From: Aliarcobacter butzleri
GTDB lineage: Bacteria > Campylobacterota > Campylobacteria > Campylobacterales > Arcobacteraceae
Assembly (NCBI RefSeq): GCF_900187115.1
Contig: NZ_LT906455.1
Coordinates: 620,001-684,000, forward strand
Length of the DNA: 64,000 nucleotides
Reading direction: 5' to 3'
Numbering within the stretch: position 1 is the stretch's first letter; every line of letters starts with the position of its first letter. Both the position numbers and the translations under genes were made by a program. Below the pieces are notes generated by a model, which worked only from the letters and a program-made list of their open reading frames with translations, ran no database searches and had not been told where the DNA came from. This document shows positions 48,060-59,559 of this stretch, one piece after another.

Positions 48060-49226
48060 ATGAAAATAGCAATAGCAGGAACAGGTTATGTAGGTTTATC
48101 AAATGGCTTACTTCTATCTCAATACAATGAAGTAATAGCACTTGATATAGTTCCACAAAAAGTTGAAATGCTAAATAATAAAATGTCACCAATAGAAGAT
48201 AAAGAGATAGAAGAGTATCTAAAAAAAGATCATATAAATTTTAAAGCAACTTTAGATAAAAATGAAGCTTATAAAGATGCTGATTTTATAATTATCGCAA
48301 CACCAACTGATTATGATGAAAAGACTAACTATTTTAATACAAAATCTGTTGAAGCAGTTATAAAAGATGTACTTGAAATAAATCCAAATGCTACAATGGT
48401 TATCAAATCAACAGTGCCAGTTGGATATACAAAAGAAGTAAGAGAAAGATTTGAAACTTCTAATATTATTTTTTCACCAGAATTTTTACGAGAGGGAAAA
48501 GCTTTATATGACAACTTATATCCAAGCAGAATAATCGTAGGTGAACAATCAAAAAGAGCTGAAACTTTTGCAAAATTATTAGAGCAAGGTGCTATAAAAA
48601 AAGATATTCCAGTATTATTTACAGATTCAACTGAAGCTGAAGCTATAAAACTATTTTCAAATACTTATCTTGCGATGAGAGTTGCATATTTTAATGAACT
48701 TGACTCTTATGCGTCTGCTCATAATCTTGATACAAAACAGATAATTGATGGTGTTGGACTTGATCCAAGAATAGGAACGCATTATAACAATCCTAGTTTT
48801 GGATATGGTGGATATTGTTTGCCAAAAGATACAAAACAACTTTTAGCAAATTATAGTGAAGTACCAAGTAATCTAATAGAAGCTATTGTAAAATCAAACT
48901 CTACAAGAAAAGATTTTATAGCAGATAGTATTATTAGAAAAAATCCAAAAATAGTTGGTATTTATAGACTTGTGATGAAAACTGGAAGTGATAATTTTAG
49001 AAGTTCTGCAATACAAGGAATAATGAAAAGAATAAAAGCAAAAGGTATAGAAGTAGTAGTATATGAGCCAGTATTAAATGAAGATACATTTTTTAATTCA
49101 AGAGTAATAAAAGATTTAAGTGAGTTTAAAAAGATATCGGATGTAATAGTAGCAAATAGACTAAGTGATATTTTAAAAGATGTACAAGACAAAGTTTATA
49201 CTAGAGACATTTTTGGAAATGATTAA
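48060..49226 (+). CDS. UDP-glucose 6-dehydrogenase
   Basis: NAD-dependent nucleotide-sugar dehydrogenase of 388 residues that oxidises UDP-glucose to UDP-glucuronate. It has the N-terminal Rossmann motif [11 protein letters not shown], the substrate region [20 protein letters not shown], and the catalytic cysteine in [14 protein letters not shown], close to the short Ugd type. The following gene is a UDP-glucuronate 4-epimerase, which supports UDP-glucose as the substrate. AGGATAAGT precedes the ATG. It opens the polysaccharide locus, whose genes are nearly contiguous from here on. Confidence 0.92.
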   Translation: MKIAIAGTGYVGLSNGLLLSQYNEVIALDIVPQKVEMLNNKMSPIEDKEIEEYLKKDHINFKATLDKNEAYKDADFIIIATPTDYDEKTNYFNTKSVEAVIKDVLEINPNATMVIKSTVPVGYTKEVRERFETSNIIFSPEFLREGKALYDNLYPSRIIVGEQSKRAETFAKLLEQGAIKKDIPVLFTDSTEAEAIKLFSNTYLAMRVAYFNELDSYASAHNLDTKQIIDGVGLDPRIGTHYNNPSFGYGGYCLPKDTKQLLANYSEVPSNLIEAIVKSNSTRKDFIADSIIRKNPKIVGIYRLVMKTGSDNFRSSAIQGIMKRIKAKGIEVVVYEPVLNEDTFFNSRVIKDLSEFKKISDVIVANRLSDILKDVQDKVYTRDIFGND

Positions 49227-49236
49227 GGGGAAATAA

Positions 49237-50328
49237 TTGAAGATATTAGTTACAGGAACAGCCGGATTTATAGGAAGCCATCTAGCTATAAAATTACTTG
49301 AAAGAGGAGATGAAGTAGTAGGGCTTGATAATATAAACGATTACTACGATCAAAATGTAAAATATGGAAGACTTCAAAGGACTGGGATAATAAATAATAT
49401 AGAAGATGGTAAAAATATACCTTATGGAAAACTAATAACTTCTATAACAAATCCTAAATATAAATTTATCAAAATAAATCTTGAAGATAAAAATTCTATG
49501 ATGAAACTTTTTGAAACAGAAAAATTTGATGCGGTTTGTAACTTAGCAGCTCAAGCAGGAGTAAGATATAGTTTAACAAATCCTGATGCGTATATGGATA
49601 GTAATATTATAGGATTTATGAATATTTTAGAAGCCTGTCGACATAATAATGTAAAAAATTTATCTTATGCAAGTAGTTCATCTGTTTATGGATTAAATGA
49701 AGAACTTCCTTTTTCAACAAATCACAATGTAGATCATCCTATTAGTCTTTATGCAGCCAGTAAAAAATCAAATGAACTTATGGCTCACACTTATAGCCAT
49801 CTTTTTGGAATATCTACAACAGGTTTGAGATTTTTTACTGTTTATGGACCATGGGGAAGACCTGATATGGCACTATTTTTATTTACAAAAGCTGCACTAG
49901 AAGGAAATAAAATAGATGTATTTAATAATGGTGAAATGTTAAGAGATTTTACTTATATAGATGATATTGTTGAAGGTGTAATAAGAGTTATAGATAATCC
50001 TGCAAAATCTGACAAAAATTGGAATGGAAAAACTGGAGAAACTTCAACTTCATCTGCTCCATATAAAATCTATAATATAGGAAATAATAATCCTGTTAAA
50101 CTTATGGACTTTATAAATGCTATTGAAAATAAATTAGGTAAAATTATAGAAAAAAATATGATGCCAATACAAGCAGGAGATGTTCCTGCAACTTATGCAG
50201 ATGTTAGTGATTTAGTTGAAAACTTAGGATATAAACCAGCTACTCCTATACAAAAAGGAGTAGATAATTTTGTGGATTGGTATTTGGAATTTTTTGGATA
50301 TGATAAGAAAGGAAATAAAATAAAATGA
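49237..50328 (+). CDS. UDP-glucuronate 4-epimerase-like NAD-dependent epimerase
   Basis: Extended short-chain dehydrogenase of 363 residues. It has [12 protein letters not shown], the [17 protein letters not shown] stretch characteristic of UDP-glucuronate 4-epimerases, SSSSVYG, the catalytic Y-x3-K in [11 protein letters not shown], and [16 protein letters not shown]. It should interconvert UDP-glucuronate and UDP-galacturonate in series with the dehydrogenase before it. The start is TTG with AAGGGGAAA upstream; the ATGs further in would remove the NAD motif. The stop overlaps the next gene. Confidence 0.9.
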   Translation: MKILVTGTAGFIGSHLAIKLLERGDEVVGLDNINDYYDQNVKYGRLQRTGIINNIEDGKNIPYGKLITSITNPKYKFIKINLEDKNSMMKLFETEKFDAVCNLAAQAGVRYSLTNPDAYMDSNIIGFMNILEACRHNNVKNLSYASSSSVYGLNEELPFSTNHNVDHPISLYAASKKSNELMAHTYSHLFGISTTGLRFFTVYGPWGRPDMALFLFTKAALEGNKIDVFNNGEMLRDFTYIDDIVEGVIRVIDNPAKSDKNWNGKTGETSTSSAPYKIYNIGNNNPVKLMDFINAIENKLGKIIEKNMMPIQAGDVPATYADVSDLVENLGYKPATPIQKGVDNFVDWYLEFFGYDKKGNKIK

Positions 50329-51569
50329 GTAAAATTTGTGTAATTGGTCTTGGATATGTAGGGCTTCCTTTAGCTCATGCTTTTAGTGCTAAATATGAAG
50401 TGGTAGGTTTTGATATATCAAAATGGAGAATAGACGAACTTTCGACTGGATATGATAGAACATTAGAACTAACAGAGAATCAAGTAAAAGAAGCAATAAA
50501 AAATGGTATGAAATTTTCATTAGATATAAATGATATAAAAGATTGTAATATTTATATTGTAACGGTTCCGACGCCAATAGATAAAAACAAAAGACCTGAC
50601 TTAACTCCTTTAATAAAAGCTAGCGAAACAGTAGGAAAAGTTCTTAAAAAAGATGATATAGTTATCTATGAATCAACAGTTTATCCAGGTGCAACAGAAG
50701 AAGACTGTGTTCCTGTGCTTGAGAAATTCTCAAATTTAAAATTTAATGTTGATTTCTTCTGTGGATATAGCCCAGAAAGAATCAATCCTGGAGATAAAGA
50801 GCATACTGTTACTAAAATATTAAAAGTAACTTCAGGAAGTACTCCTGAAATTGCTAAAAAAGTAAATGAACTATATGCTAGTATCATAACAGCTGGTACT
50901 CATCTCGCACCTACAATAAAAGTTGCCGAAGCTGCAAAAGTTATAGAAAACTCTCAAAGAGACATAAATATAGCTTTTGTAAATGAATTAGCAATTATTT
51001 TTAATAAACTTGGTATCAATACAAATGATGTTTTAGCAGCTGCTGGAACTAAATGGAATTTTTTACCATTTAGACCGGGATTAGTTGGAGGACATTGTAT
51101 TGGTGTAGATCCATACTATCTTACTCATAAAGCTCAAAGTATAGGTTACAACCCTGAAATCATACTAGCAGGAAGAAGACTAAATGATAATATGGGAATC
51201 TATGTAGCTAATCAAGTAATAAAACTTATGATAAAAAAAGGTCACAAAATAGAAGGTTCAAAAGTATTAGTACTTGGAATTACTTTTAAAGAAAATTGTC
51301 CAGATATAAGAAATAGTAGAGTAATAGATGTAATAGAAGAATTACAAGAGTTTGGATGTAATATAGATATTTATGATCCATGGGCAGATGCAAAAGAAGT
51401 GGAACATGAATATAATTTAAAACTAATAAAAGAGTTAAACATAGCTAAATATGAAGCAATAGTTTTAGCTGTAGCTCACAATGAATTTAAAGAATTAAAA
51501 CTTAAGACAGATAATAATGTAGTATTTGATATTAAATCTATTTTGGATGAAACAGACGGGAGATTATAA
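50325..51569 (+). CDS. UDP-N-acetylhexosamine 6-dehydrogenase (WbpA/TviB type)
   Basis: A 414-residue nucleotide-sugar dehydrogenase distinct from the Ugd at 48060. It has [40 protein letters not shown], the lysine region [22 protein letters not shown], and the catalytic cysteine in [19 protein letters not shown], all typical of the WbpA/WbpO/TviB group, which makes UDP-GlcNAc uronate or UDP-GalNAc uronate. With the three genes that follow it makes up a WbpA-B-D-E set. ATG overlaps the previous stop. Confidence 0.9.
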   Translation: MSKICVIGLGYVGLPLAHAFSAKYEVVGFDISKWRIDELSTGYDRTLELTENQVKEAIKNGMKFSLDINDIKDCNIYIVTVPTPIDKNKRPDLTPLIKASETVGKVLKKDDIVIYESTVYPGATEEDCVPVLEKFSNLKFNVDFFCGYSPERINPGDKEHTVTKILKVTSGSTPEIAKKVNELYASIITAGTHLAPTIKVAEAAKVIENSQRDINIAFVNELAIIFNKLGINTNDVLAAAGTKWNFLPFRPGLVGGHCIGVDPYYLTHKAQSIGYNPEIILAGRRLNDNMGIYVANQVIKLMIKKGHKIEGSKVLVLGITFKENCPDIRNSRVIDVIEELQEFGCNIDIYDPWADAKEVEHEYNLKLIKELNIAKYEAIVLAVAHNEFKELKLKTDNNVVFDIKSILDETDGRL

Positions 51570-51571
51570 AT

Positions 51572-52540
51572 ATGTCAAATAAAAAGAATTTTGCACTTAT
51601 TGGGGCAAGTGGTTATATCGCACCAAGACATATGAAGGCTATTAAAGATACAGGTAATGAACTTGTAGCAGCACTTGATCCTTATGATGGCATTGGTATT
51701 ATGGATAGTAATTTTCCAGAAGCTTCTTTTTTTACTGAATTTGAAAGATTTGACAGATTTGTTGACAAATGGCATAGAGATGGAAATAAAAAAATAGAAT
51801 ATATGGCTATTACTACACCAAACTATTTACATGATAGTCATATAAGATTTGCATTAAAAAGTGGAGCTCATGCAATTTGTGAAAAACCTTTAGTATTAAA
51901 TCCTCATAATATAGATCAGCTTGAAATAATTGAAAAAGAGACTGGCAAAAAAGTTTATAATATATTGCAGTTAAGACTTCATGATTCTATAATTGCATTA
52001 AAAGAAAAAATTTCTAAAGAGTTAGAAAAAGATCCAAATAAAATATATGATATTGATTTGACATATTTAACAAGCCGTGGGAAATGGTATTTTGTATCGT
52101 GGAAAGGTGATGAATCAAAATCTGGTGGAATAGCTTCAAATATTGGAGTTCATTTTTTTGATATGTTATCTTGGATATTTGGTCCAATAGAAGAAAATAT
52201 TGTTCATTTAAAACAAGCAGATGCAAATGCCGGTTATATGAAACTAAAAAATGCTAATGTTAGATGGTTTTTATCGGTGAATTATGATTATATTCCAGAT
52301 GAAATAAAAGATACAGGAAAAAGAACATTTAGAAGTATAATAGTTGATGGTGAGGAGTTTGAATTTAGTGATGGTTTTACTGATTTACATACAAAAAGTT
52401 ACCAACATATATTAAATGGTGAAGGTTTTGGATTAAAAGAAGCTAGAAATTCAATCAATATAGTTTCTGAAATAAGAAAACTTAATCCTATTGGACTAGT
52501 AGGAGACTATCATCCTTTTTGTAAAAAAATATTAGGTTAA
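51572..52540 (+). CDS. WbpB/WlbA-like sugar C3 dehydrogenase (Gfo/Idh/MocA family)
   Basis: A 322-residue oxidoreductase that should oxidise C3 of UDP-GlcNAc uronate before transamination. The N-terminal NAD motif is [18 protein letters not shown], followed by [11 protein letters not shown], the family's CEKPLVL and the active-site stretch [16 protein letters not shown]. The order dehydrogenase, C3 dehydrogenase, acetyltransferase, aminotransferase strongly supports the WbpB/WlbA role. Some WlbA enzymes regenerate their bound NAD with 2-oxoglutarate. It is two bases after the previous gene. Confidence 0.9.
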   Translation: MSNKKNFALIGASGYIAPRHMKAIKDTGNELVAALDPYDGIGIMDSNFPEASFFTEFERFDRFVDKWHRDGNKKIEYMAITTPNYLHDSHIRFALKSGAHAICEKPLVLNPHNIDQLEIIEKETGKKVYNILQLRLHDSIIALKEKISKELEKDPNKIYDIDLTYLTSRGKWYFVSWKGDESKSGGIASNIGVHFFDMLSWIFGPIEENIVHLKQADANAGYMKLKNANVRWFLSVNYDYIPDEIKDTGKRTFRSIIVDGEEFEFSDGFTDLHTKSYQHILNGEGFGLKEARNSINIVSEIRKLNPIGLVGDYHPFCKKILG

Positions 52541-52544
52541 AGTT

Positions 52545-53123
52545 ATGGCTTCTTTTTTTGCACATGAATCTTGCTATGTTGATGAAAATGTAACTATAGG
52601 TGAGAATACGAAAATCTGGCATTTTTCGCATATTTTAAGTGGTTCAAATATCGGGAATAATTGTTCATTTGGGCAGAATTGTGTAGTTGGACCAAAAGTA
52701 AATATAGGAAATGGCGTAAAAGTTCAAAATAATATCTCTATTTATGAAGGTGTTGAAGTAGAAGATGATGTTTTTCTTGGTCCTTCTATGGTATTTACAA
52801 ATGTTATAAATCCAAGAGCTTTTATAGTTCGACGTGAAGAATTCAAAAAAACAGTTCTTAAAAAAGGCTGTAGCATTGGAGCAAATGCTACTGTTGTTTG
52901 TGGTGTAACTATTGGAGAATTTGCATTAATTGGTTCAGGAGCTGTTGTAAATAAGGATGTAAAACCGTATGCACTTATGGTTGGAGTCCCTGCAAAGCAA
53001 ATTGGATGGGTATCAAAAGCTGGAAATACACTGAAATTTGATGAAAATGATGAAGCAGTTGATACTTTTGATAATAGTAAATATAAAATCCAAAATAATA
53101 ATTTAATTTTAATAGAAGAGTAA
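52545..53123 (+). CDS. WbpD/WlbB-like left-handed beta-helix N-acetyltransferase
   Basis: A 192-residue acetyltransferase that should transfer acetyl from acetyl-CoA to the 3-amino group made by the WbpE-like enzyme. Hexapeptide repeats are plain ([67 protein letters not shown]), followed by GVPAKQIGW. The repeats form the left-handed helix that trimerises with the active site between subunits. It is four bases after the dehydrogenase gene. Confidence 0.92.
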   Translation: MASFFAHESCYVDENVTIGENTKIWHFSHILSGSNIGNNCSFGQNCVVGPKVNIGNGVKVQNNISIYEGVEVEDDVFLGPSMVFTNVINPRAFIVRREEFKKTVLKKGCSIGANATVVCGVTIGEFALIGSGAVVNKDVKPYALMVGVPAKQIGWVSKAGNTLKFDENDEAVDTFDNSKYKIQNNNLILIEE

Positions 53124-53125
53124 AA

Positions 53126-54214
53126 ATGAAGATAGATTTTGCAAACTTACAATATCAACATCAATTATACAAAGATGAAATAGAAAATGCTATTTTAAAA
53201 GTGACAAGAAATTGCAACTTTATCATGGGAAATGAAGTACAAGAACTTGAAAAAAGTCTTGAAGAATTTACTGGTGCAAAATACGCTGTATCTTGTAGTA
53301 ATGGAACAGATGCATTACTTCTTGCTATGATGGCACTTGATATAAAACCAGGCGATGAAGTAATAACTACTCCTTTTACTTTTATAGCAACAGCTGAAAT
53401 GATAGCATTTTTAGGTGCAATTCCTGTATTTGTAGATATTGATGAAAAAACTTATAATATTAATCCTGATTTAATAGAAGAAAAAATCACTTCAAAAACA
53501 AAAGCTATCATTCCTGTATCACTTTATGGACAACCTGCTGATATGGATAAAGTAAACCAAATAGCCAAAATGTATAACTTAAAAGTAATTATAGATGGTG
53601 CACAAAGTTTTGGTTCTACTTATGATGGCATTACAGATTCTGCACTTGCTGATATTTCAACAACTTCATTTTTCCCTGCAAAACCACTTGGTTGTTATGG
53701 AGATGGAGGAGCTGTTTTCACAAATGATGAAGAAATAGCAAATAAAATGAAAAGTTTACGACTTCATGGTCAATCAAAAAGATATCATCATAAATATATT
53801 GGTATGGGTGGAAGACTTGATACTATACAAGCAGCTGTGCTTAATGTAAAACTAAAATATTATCCAAAAGACTTGGCAAAAAGAGCTGAAGTAGCTTCAA
53901 AATATACAAAAGCTTTAGAGAATAAATCAGGATTGGTACTTCCTTTTGTGGATAAAAAAGCAACATCAGCTTGGGCTCAATACTCTATAAGAGTAAAAAA
54001 TAGAGATGAAGTTCAAAATAGATTAAAAGAAGCTGGAATTCCAACTGCAGTTCACTATCCTATGCCACTTCATCTTCAAGAGTGTTTTAAATATCTTGGA
54101 TATAAAAAAGGTGATTTTCCTATTTCTGAGATAGTATCAGAAGAAATTATGAGTTTACCTATGAATCCTTATGTAACAGACGAAGAAATAAATTATATTA
54201 GTGAACAGTTATAA
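53126..54214 (+). CDS. WbpE/WlbC-like sugar aminotransferase (DegT family)
   Basis: PLP-dependent aminotransferase of 362 residues that uses glutamate to aminate the 3-keto sugar, releasing 2-oxoglutarate. It has MGNEVQELEKSL, CSNGTDALLLA, TTPFTFIATAEM, and PLP lysine K186 in SFFPAKPLGCYGDGGA. Its partner WbpB can use the released 2-oxoglutarate to re-oxidise NADH, which ties the two reactions together. The TAA overlaps the ATG of the 2-hydroxyglutarate oxidase-like gene by one base. Confidence 0.92.
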   Translation: MKIDFANLQYQHQLYKDEIENAILKVTRNCNFIMGNEVQELEKSLEEFTGAKYAVSCSNGTDALLLAMMALDIKPGDEVITTPFTFIATAEMIAFLGAIPVFVDIDEKTYNINPDLIEEKITSKTKAIIPVSLYGQPADMDKVNQIAKMYNLKVIIDGAQSFGSTYDGITDSALADISTTSFFPAKPLGCYGDGGAVFTNDEEIANKMKSLRLHGQSKRYHHKYIGMGGRLDTIQAAVLNVKLKYYPKDLAKRAEVASKYTKALENKSGLVLPFVDKKATSAWAQYSIRVKNRDEVQNRLKEAGIPTAVHYPMPLHLQECFKYLGYKKGDFPISEIVSEEIMSLPMNPYVTDEEINYISEQL

Positions 54215-55392
54215 TGGAATATGATTATTTAATAGTTGGTTCTGGAATCATAGGTATGACTATAGCGTATGAACTAATAAATCAAAACAATTCTTTAAAA
54301 ATAGCAATTATTGATAAAGAAGACAATGTTGCAAAACATGCAAGTGGAAGAAATAGTGGAGTTTTACATGCAGGTTTTTATTATACAGCAAATAGTTTAA
54401 AAGCAAAATTTACAGTAGATGGTAATAAATTTATGAAAGAATTTTGTAGCAATTATGATATAGCAGTTAAATCAACGCAAAAAATAGTAGTGGCTAAAGA
54501 TGAAAAAGAATTAGAGGGAATCTATGAACTTCAAAAAAGAGCAGAAATCAATGGAGTTGATACGAAAGTTATTGGGGAAGAAGAAGTTTTAAAAATAGAT
54601 TCAAATATAAAAACATATAAAAAAGCACTTTTTTCACCAAATACAGCAAGTGTAGATCCTAAAGAAGTTTGTTATAAATTAAGAGATATTCTAAAAGAAA
54701 AAAGTGTTAAATTTTTCTTTAATACTTCATTTGAAGATTGTAAGTTAGAGTATAAATATCTTATAAATAGTGCAGGAGCTTATGCTGATAAGATTGCGCA
54801 AAAATTTGGTTTAGCAAAAAATTACACAATGCTTCCATTTAAGGGTATATATCTTAAATATATGACAAATAAAACTGACATAAAGACGAATATATATCCA
54901 GTACCAAATTTAGCAAATCCTTTTTTAGGAGTACATTATACTATTACAAGTGATGGAAGTATAAAAATAGGACCAACAGCAATACCTGCTTTTTGGAGAG
55001 AGAATTATGAAAATTTTAGAAATTTCAATTTGCAAGAGATGATAGAAATACTTTATTATGAAGTAAAACTTTTTTTATTTAATAGTTTTAATTTTAGAAA
55101 TTTAGCAATAGAGGAAATTAAAAACTATAGTTCTAAAATATTTATACAAAAAGCAAAAAATATGGTAAAGAATATTGGAAATGATTTTAAACCAATTCCA
55201 GCTGGAATTAGAGCCCAACTTTTAAATACAAAAACAAATGAGTTAGTTCAAGATTTTGTAATAGAGCATGGAGTAAATTCAACACATGTGTTAAATGCAG
55301 TAAGTCCTGCATTTACATGTAGTTTTGCATTTGCAAAATATGTAGTTAATGAAATAAATGAAAATAAGAAGGAAAATAATAATGTCAAATAA
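54214..55392 (+). CDS. L-2-hydroxyglutarate oxidase-like FAD-dependent oxidoreductase
   Basis: A 392-residue flavoprotein. The FAD dinucleotide motif is IVGSGIIGM (residues 7-15), then KHASGRNSGVLHAGFYY, SPNTASVDPKEV, NSAGAYADKIA and LPFKGIYLKY, all typical of the LhgO/L2HGDH family, which oxidises L-2-hydroxyglutarate to 2-oxoglutarate. Its ATG overlaps the stop of the WbpE-like aminotransferase (TAATG). Enzymes of the WbpB type can generate 2-hydroxyglutarate while recycling NAD, so this enzyme may clear or recycle that by-product. The family call is firm; the role is inference. Its end overlaps the next gene. Confidence 0.82.
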   Translation: MEYDYLIVGSGIIGMTIAYELINQNNSLKIAIIDKEDNVAKHASGRNSGVLHAGFYYTANSLKAKFTVDGNKFMKEFCSNYDIAVKSTQKIVVAKDEKELEGIYELQKRAEINGVDTKVIGEEEVLKIDSNIKTYKKALFSPNTASVDPKEVCYKLRDILKEKSVKFFFNTSFEDCKLEYKYLINSAGAYADKIAQKFGLAKNYTMLPFKGIYLKYMTNKTDIKTNIYPVPNLANPFLGVHYTITSDGSIKIGPTAIPAFWRENYENFRNFNLQEMIEILYYEVKLFLFNSFNFRNLAIEEIKNYSSKIFIQKAKNMVKNIGNDFKPIPAGIRAQLLNTKTNELVQDFVIEHGVNSTHVLNAVSPAFTCSFAFAKYVVNEINENKKENNNVK

Positions 55393-56365
55393 ATTAGAGA
55401 ATGCAAGAGTTTTAGTAATTGGTGCAGCTGGATTTATTGGTGGTTTCGTAGTAAGTGAATTATTAAAAGAACAGGTTAAAGAAGTGATTATCTATGATAA
55501 TTTTACTCGTGGAAAAATGGAAAATATTGAAGATAGTCTAAAAGATCCAAGATGCTCAATTTTTCCTTATGGTGGAGATGTAAGAGAAATTGATGTTTTG
55601 GATAAAGCAATGGAAGGTGTAGATTATGTATTTCATCTTGCTGCTATGTGGCTTTTGCATTGTAAAGATTTTCCTAGAACAGCTTTTGATGTGAATATAT
55701 CAGGTACTTTTAATGTACTTGAGGCTTGTGTTAAACATAAAGTTAAAAAACTTATATATAGTTCATCTGCTTCAGTTTACGGAGATGCAGTTCAAGTACC
55801 TATGACAGAAGATCATCCTTTTAACAATAAGAATTTTTATGGTGCCACAAAAATAGCAGGTGAAGCTATGTGTACAGCATACAATGATAGATATGGTTTG
55901 GAGATAGTAGGTCTTAGATATATGAATGTATATGGACCAGGACAAGACCAACATGCGGTTTATAGTGGAGTAGTACCAATTGTTTTAAATAAAATTGATA
56001 GAAATGAAGCACCAAGTGTAAATGGAGATGGAAGTCAAGCTTATGATTTTATATATGTTGAAGATATTGCAAGATGTAATATTGCAGCTGCAAAATCAGA
56101 TGTAAAACTTGGTTATTATAATGTAGGTACGGAAATACAAACAAGTATAAAACAACTTTGCGACACTATGCTAAAACTAAAAAATTCTGATTTAAAAATT
56201 AATTACGTTCCATATAGTGCAGATGATGCAAGACAATTAGTTCAAAATAGAATAGGTTCAAGAGAAAGAGCAGAAAAAGAACTAGGATTTAAATATAAAT
56301 ATTCTTTGGAAGATGGACTTAAAAAGTTGATTGCATGGAGAGAAGAAAAAGGGATTAGAGGATAA
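55382..56365 (+). CDS. NAD-dependent sugar epimerase/dehydratase
   Basis: Extended short-chain dehydrogenase of 327 residues from the chosen start. ATG at 55382 follows AGAAGGA at a good distance; the in-frame ATG at 55358 lies deeper in the previous gene without a ribosome site. It has VIGAAGFIGGFV, YDNFTRGKMEN, FHLAAMWLLHCKDFPRTAF, YSSSASVYG, Y-x3-K in NFYGATKIAGEA and YGPGQDQHAVYSG. The substrate is unclear: 4-epimerase or dehydratase-like activity on a UDP-sugar. It pairs with the aminotransferase four bases downstream. Confidence 0.85.
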   Translation: MSNKLENARVLVIGAAGFIGGFVVSELLKEQVKEVIIYDNFTRGKMENIEDSLKDPRCSIFPYGGDVREIDVLDKAMEGVDYVFHLAAMWLLHCKDFPRTAFDVNISGTFNVLEACVKHKVKKLIYSSSASVYGDAVQVPMTEDHPFNNKNFYGATKIAGEAMCTAYNDRYGLEIVGLRYMNVYGPGQDQHAVYSGVVPIVLNKIDRNEAPSVNGDGSQAYDFIYVEDIARCNIAAAKSDVKLGYYNVGTEIQTSIKQLCDTMLKLKNSDLKINYVPYSADDARQLVQNRIGSRERAEKELGFKYKYSLEDGLKKLIAWREEKGIRG

Positions 56366-56369
56366 TACC

Positions 56370-57560
56370 ATGAAACTGAATATACCTATTACAAAAACAA
56401 TTTTTGGTGATGAAGAAAAAGAAGCTATAGTTAAACCTCTTGAAACAGGTTGGGTGGTACAAGGTCCAAATGTAGCAAAATTTCAAACTATGTTTGCAGA
56501 TTTTACAGGAAGTAAATATGCTCATGCATCAAGTAATTGTACTACAGCACTTCATCTTGGTCTTGAAGCTATGGGTATTACAAAAGGTGATAAAGTAATA
56601 GTGCCTTCTTTTACCTATGTAGCAAGCGCAAATGCTGTTGAATATACAGGTGCTGAAGTAGTTTTTTGTGATATAGATTTAAAAACTTTTAATATTGATG
56701 AAACGAAACTTGAAGAAATGATTAAAAAAGATAGTTCAATAAAAGGAATTATGCCTGTAAATCTTTTTGGATTATGTGCAAATATGCCATATATTATGGA
56801 ATTGGCTAAAAAATATAATCTGAAAGTTATAGAAGATAGTGCATGCGGATTTGATGGATGGATTGGAGATAAACACTCTGGTACTTTTGGAGATTGTGGA
56901 TGCTTTTCTTTTCATCCTAGAAAATCTATTTGTACAGGTGAAGGTGGAATGCTTATCACAGATGATGAAAATATAGCTTCTAAAGTATCTCAATTAAAAG
57001 ATCATGGAGCTAGCAAATCTGATCTTCAAAGACATAAAGAAAAAGGAGGTTCTTTACTTCCTGATTTTACAATGAGAGGATATAACTATCGAATGACAGA
57101 TATGCAAGGAGCTCTTGGAGTTTGTCAAATGAATAAAAAAGATTATATTATGAATGGTAGAAGAGAAGTAGCTAATAAATACGATATCGCACTTAAAGAA
57201 ATAGCACAGCTTATAACACCGTATATTCCAGAAAATTATAGACACGGATACCAATCTTATGTTTGTATATTTACAGATGGGGAAGATATATCAAATCTAA
57301 CAAAAGAGCAGATAGATAGAATTAATATAAAAAGAAATATTTTTATGGAAAAACTCGAAGAAATGACAATAGCTACAAGACAAGGAACTCATGCTGTCCA
57401 TACTTTAGGTTACTACAAAAATAAAAATAATTTTAAAGATGAAGATTTTTTAATGAGTTATGCAGCAGATAGATTATCTATTGCTCTTCCATTATATGCG
57501 GGAATGACAAATGAAGAGTTTGATTATGTTATTTCAAATATTAAAGAAGCATTGAAATAA
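56370..57560 (+). CDS. Second sugar aminotransferase (DegT/DnrJ/EryC1 family)
   Basis: PLP-dependent aminotransferase of 396 residues, clearly different from the WbpE-like enzyme. ATG at 56370 follows AGAGGATAA; the earlier in-frame ATG at 56331 is within the preceding gene. It has ETGWVVQGPNVAKFQ, ASSNCTTALHLGL, PSFTYVASANAV, EDSACGFDG, PLP lysine K185 in SFHPRKSICTGEGG and MRGYNYRMTDMQGALG. With the preceding epimerase it could make a second amino sugar. Confidence 0.9.
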   Translation: MKLNIPITKTIFGDEEKEAIVKPLETGWVVQGPNVAKFQTMFADFTGSKYAHASSNCTTALHLGLEAMGITKGDKVIVPSFTYVASANAVEYTGAEVVFCDIDLKTFNIDETKLEEMIKKDSSIKGIMPVNLFGLCANMPYIMELAKKYNLKVIEDSACGFDGWIGDKHSGTFGDCGCFSFHPRKSICTGEGGMLITDDENIASKVSQLKDHGASKSDLQRHKEKGGSLLPDFTMRGYNYRMTDMQGALGVCQMNKKDYIMNGRREVANKYDIALKEIAQLITPYIPENYRHGYQSYVCIFTDGEDISNLTKEQIDRINIKRNIFMEKLEEMTIATRQGTHAVHTLGYYKNKNNFKDEDFLMSYAADRLSIALPLYAGMTNEEFDYVISNIKEALK

Positions 57561-57561
57561 T

Positions 57562-59559
57562 ATGTGTGGAATAGTAGGAGCCTTATCTCTAAATAGACCA
57601 ACTATAAATGTAAATTATATTAAATCTATGGCTGATAAAATTGCTCATAGAGGACCAGATGATGCAGGTTATCTTTGTTTTCATACTGGTGCTAGACATA
57701 ATGAAAAAATATCTTTTTATCAAAATTTAACAGATGAAAAATTTAAAAATATAGAAGATATGCTTCCTACTATTGAATCAAATTCGGCTCAAAGAGAGTT
57801 ACATTCTCATGATTATGACCTTTATATGGGGCATAGAAGATTGTCGATTTTGGATGTAAGTTATGCAGGTCATCAACCAATGAGTGATTTATCTAAAAAT
57901 ATTTGGATAGCTTACAATGGTGAAATATATAACTTCAAAGAGTTAAAGATAGAGTTAGAAGAACTTGGACATAGATTTAAAAGTCAAACAGATACAGAAG
58001 TAATAATATATGCATATATAGAATGGGGAATAGAGTGTATCAAAAGATTTAATGGTATGTTTGCTTTTTCTCTTTATGATAACTTTAATAAGAAATTTTA
58101 TTTATGTCGAGATAGATATGGTATAAAGCCAGTTTATTATCATATTACACAAGATAAAACATTTATATATGCTAGTGAAATAAAATCTATTTTGGAGTAT
58201 AAAGATTATAAAAGTGAAGTAGATAAAGAAGCTTTACTGGAATATTTTACATTTCAGAATATATTTACAAATAAAACACTACATAAAGATATTCAAATAC
58301 TTGAAGCTGGACACTATTTTGAAATTGATTTATTAAGTAAAGAAATAGAAAAAAAACAATATTGGGATTTTGATTTTAGTCAGCCTGAAACTATTAAAGA
58401 TGAAAGAGAATATATTGAAGAACTTGATAGACTTTTTACTCAAGCTGTACAAAGACAATTAATATCTGATGTACCAGTTGGAAGTTATTTAAGTGGAGGA
58501 ATGGATAGTGGTTCAATAACTGCTATAGCTTCAAATCACTTTCAAAAATCAAATGATTTTCTAAAAACTTTTACTGTAGGTTTTGATTTATCTAGTGCTA
58601 GTGGTATGGAGCTTAGCTTTGATGAAAGAGCAAAGTCTGAATATATGTCATATATGTTTAAAACAGAGCATTATGAAATGGTTTTAAAATCTGGTGATAT
58701 GGAAAGATGTATGAATAATTTTGCATATCATTTAGAAGAACCACGAGTAGGACAGAGTTATCCAAACTATTATGCTTCAAAACTTGCTAGTAAGTTTGTA
58801 AAAGTAGTTCTTAGTGGTGCAGGAGGAGATGAGCTTTTTGCTGGTTATCCTTGGAGATACTATAAAGCTGTAAATAATGATAGTTTTGATAATTATATAG
58901 ATAAATATTATGGATTTTGGAAAAGACTTATTCCAAATAAAGATATTCAAAATGTATTTTCTCCAATTTTAAAAGATACAAAAGTATGGACAAAAGATAT
59001 TTTTGCAAGTGTATTTAAAACTCCAGTTAATGTTCAAACACCAGAAGAATATATAAATCACTCTTTATACTTTGAAGCAAAGACATTTTTACATGGTTTA
59101 CTTGTAGTAGATGATAAACTTTCTATGGCACATAGTTTAGAGACAAGAGTTCCTTTTTTAGACAATGATTTAGTAGATTTCGCTCAAAAAATACCAGTTA
59201 AGTTTAAATTAGCAAATTTAAATAAAGTTATAAAAATGGATGAGAATGAAATAGGTAAAATGCAAAAAACAAATGATGGAAAAGTTATTTTGCGAAAAGC
59301 TATGAGTAAATATATTCCAGAAGATATTCATAAAGCTGTAAAACAAGGTTTTAGTTCTCCTGATAATAGCTGGTTTAAAGGTGAAAGTATAGATTTTGTA
59401 AAAGCAAAACTTTTAAACTCTGATGCAAATATATACAAATATATGGATAAAGCTGCTACCCAAAAACTTATAAATGAACATTTAGAAGGTAAACAGAATA
59501 GAAGATTATTTGTTTGGAGTTTACTTAATTTTGAAGAATGGAGTAGTATCTATGATTAA
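57562..59559 (+). CDS. Asparagine synthase-like glutamine amidotransferase
   Basis: A 665-residue two-domain enzyme. The N-terminal class II glutaminase begins MCGIVGALS with catalytic C2, then [18 protein letters not shown] and [11 protein letters not shown]. The C-terminal synthetase has the PP-loop [29 protein letters not shown], and [17 protein letters not shown]. AsnB-type proteins inside polysaccharide loci commonly amidate a uronic acid carboxyl group and not aspartate, which is the likely role here given the uronic-acid enzymes around it. The final eight bases overlap the acyltransferase gene. Confidence 0.88.
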   Translation: MCGIVGALSLNRPTINVNYIKSMADKIAHRGPDDAGYLCFHTGARHNEKISFYQNLTDEKFKNIEDMLPTIESNSAQRELHSHDYDLYMGHRRLSILDVSYAGHQPMSDLSKNIWIAYNGEIYNFKELKIELEELGHRFKSQTDTEVIIYAYIEWGIECIKRFNGMFAFSLYDNFNKKFYLCRDRYGIKPVYYHITQDKTFIYASEIKSILEYKDYKSEVDKEALLEYFTFQNIFTNKTLHKDIQILEAGHYFEIDLLSKEIEKKQYWDFDFSQPETIKDEREYIEELDRLFTQAVQRQLISDVPVGSYLSGGMDSGSITAIASNHFQKSNDFLKTFTVGFDLSSASGMELSFDERAKSEYMSYMFKTEHYEMVLKSGDMERCMNNFAYHLEEPRVGQSYPNYYASKLASKFVKVVLSGAGGDELFAGYPWRYYKAVNNDSFDNYIDKYYGFWKRLIPNKDIQNVFSPILKDTKVWTKDIFASVFKTPVNVQTPEEYINHSLYFEAKTFLHGLLVVDDKLSMAHSLETRVPFLDNDLVDFAQKIPVKFKLANLNKVIKMDENEIGKMQKTNDGKVILRKAMSKYIPEDIHKAVKQGFSSPDNSWFKGESIDFVKAKLLNSDANIYKYMDKAATQKLINEHLEGKQNRRLFVWSLLNFEEWSSIYD

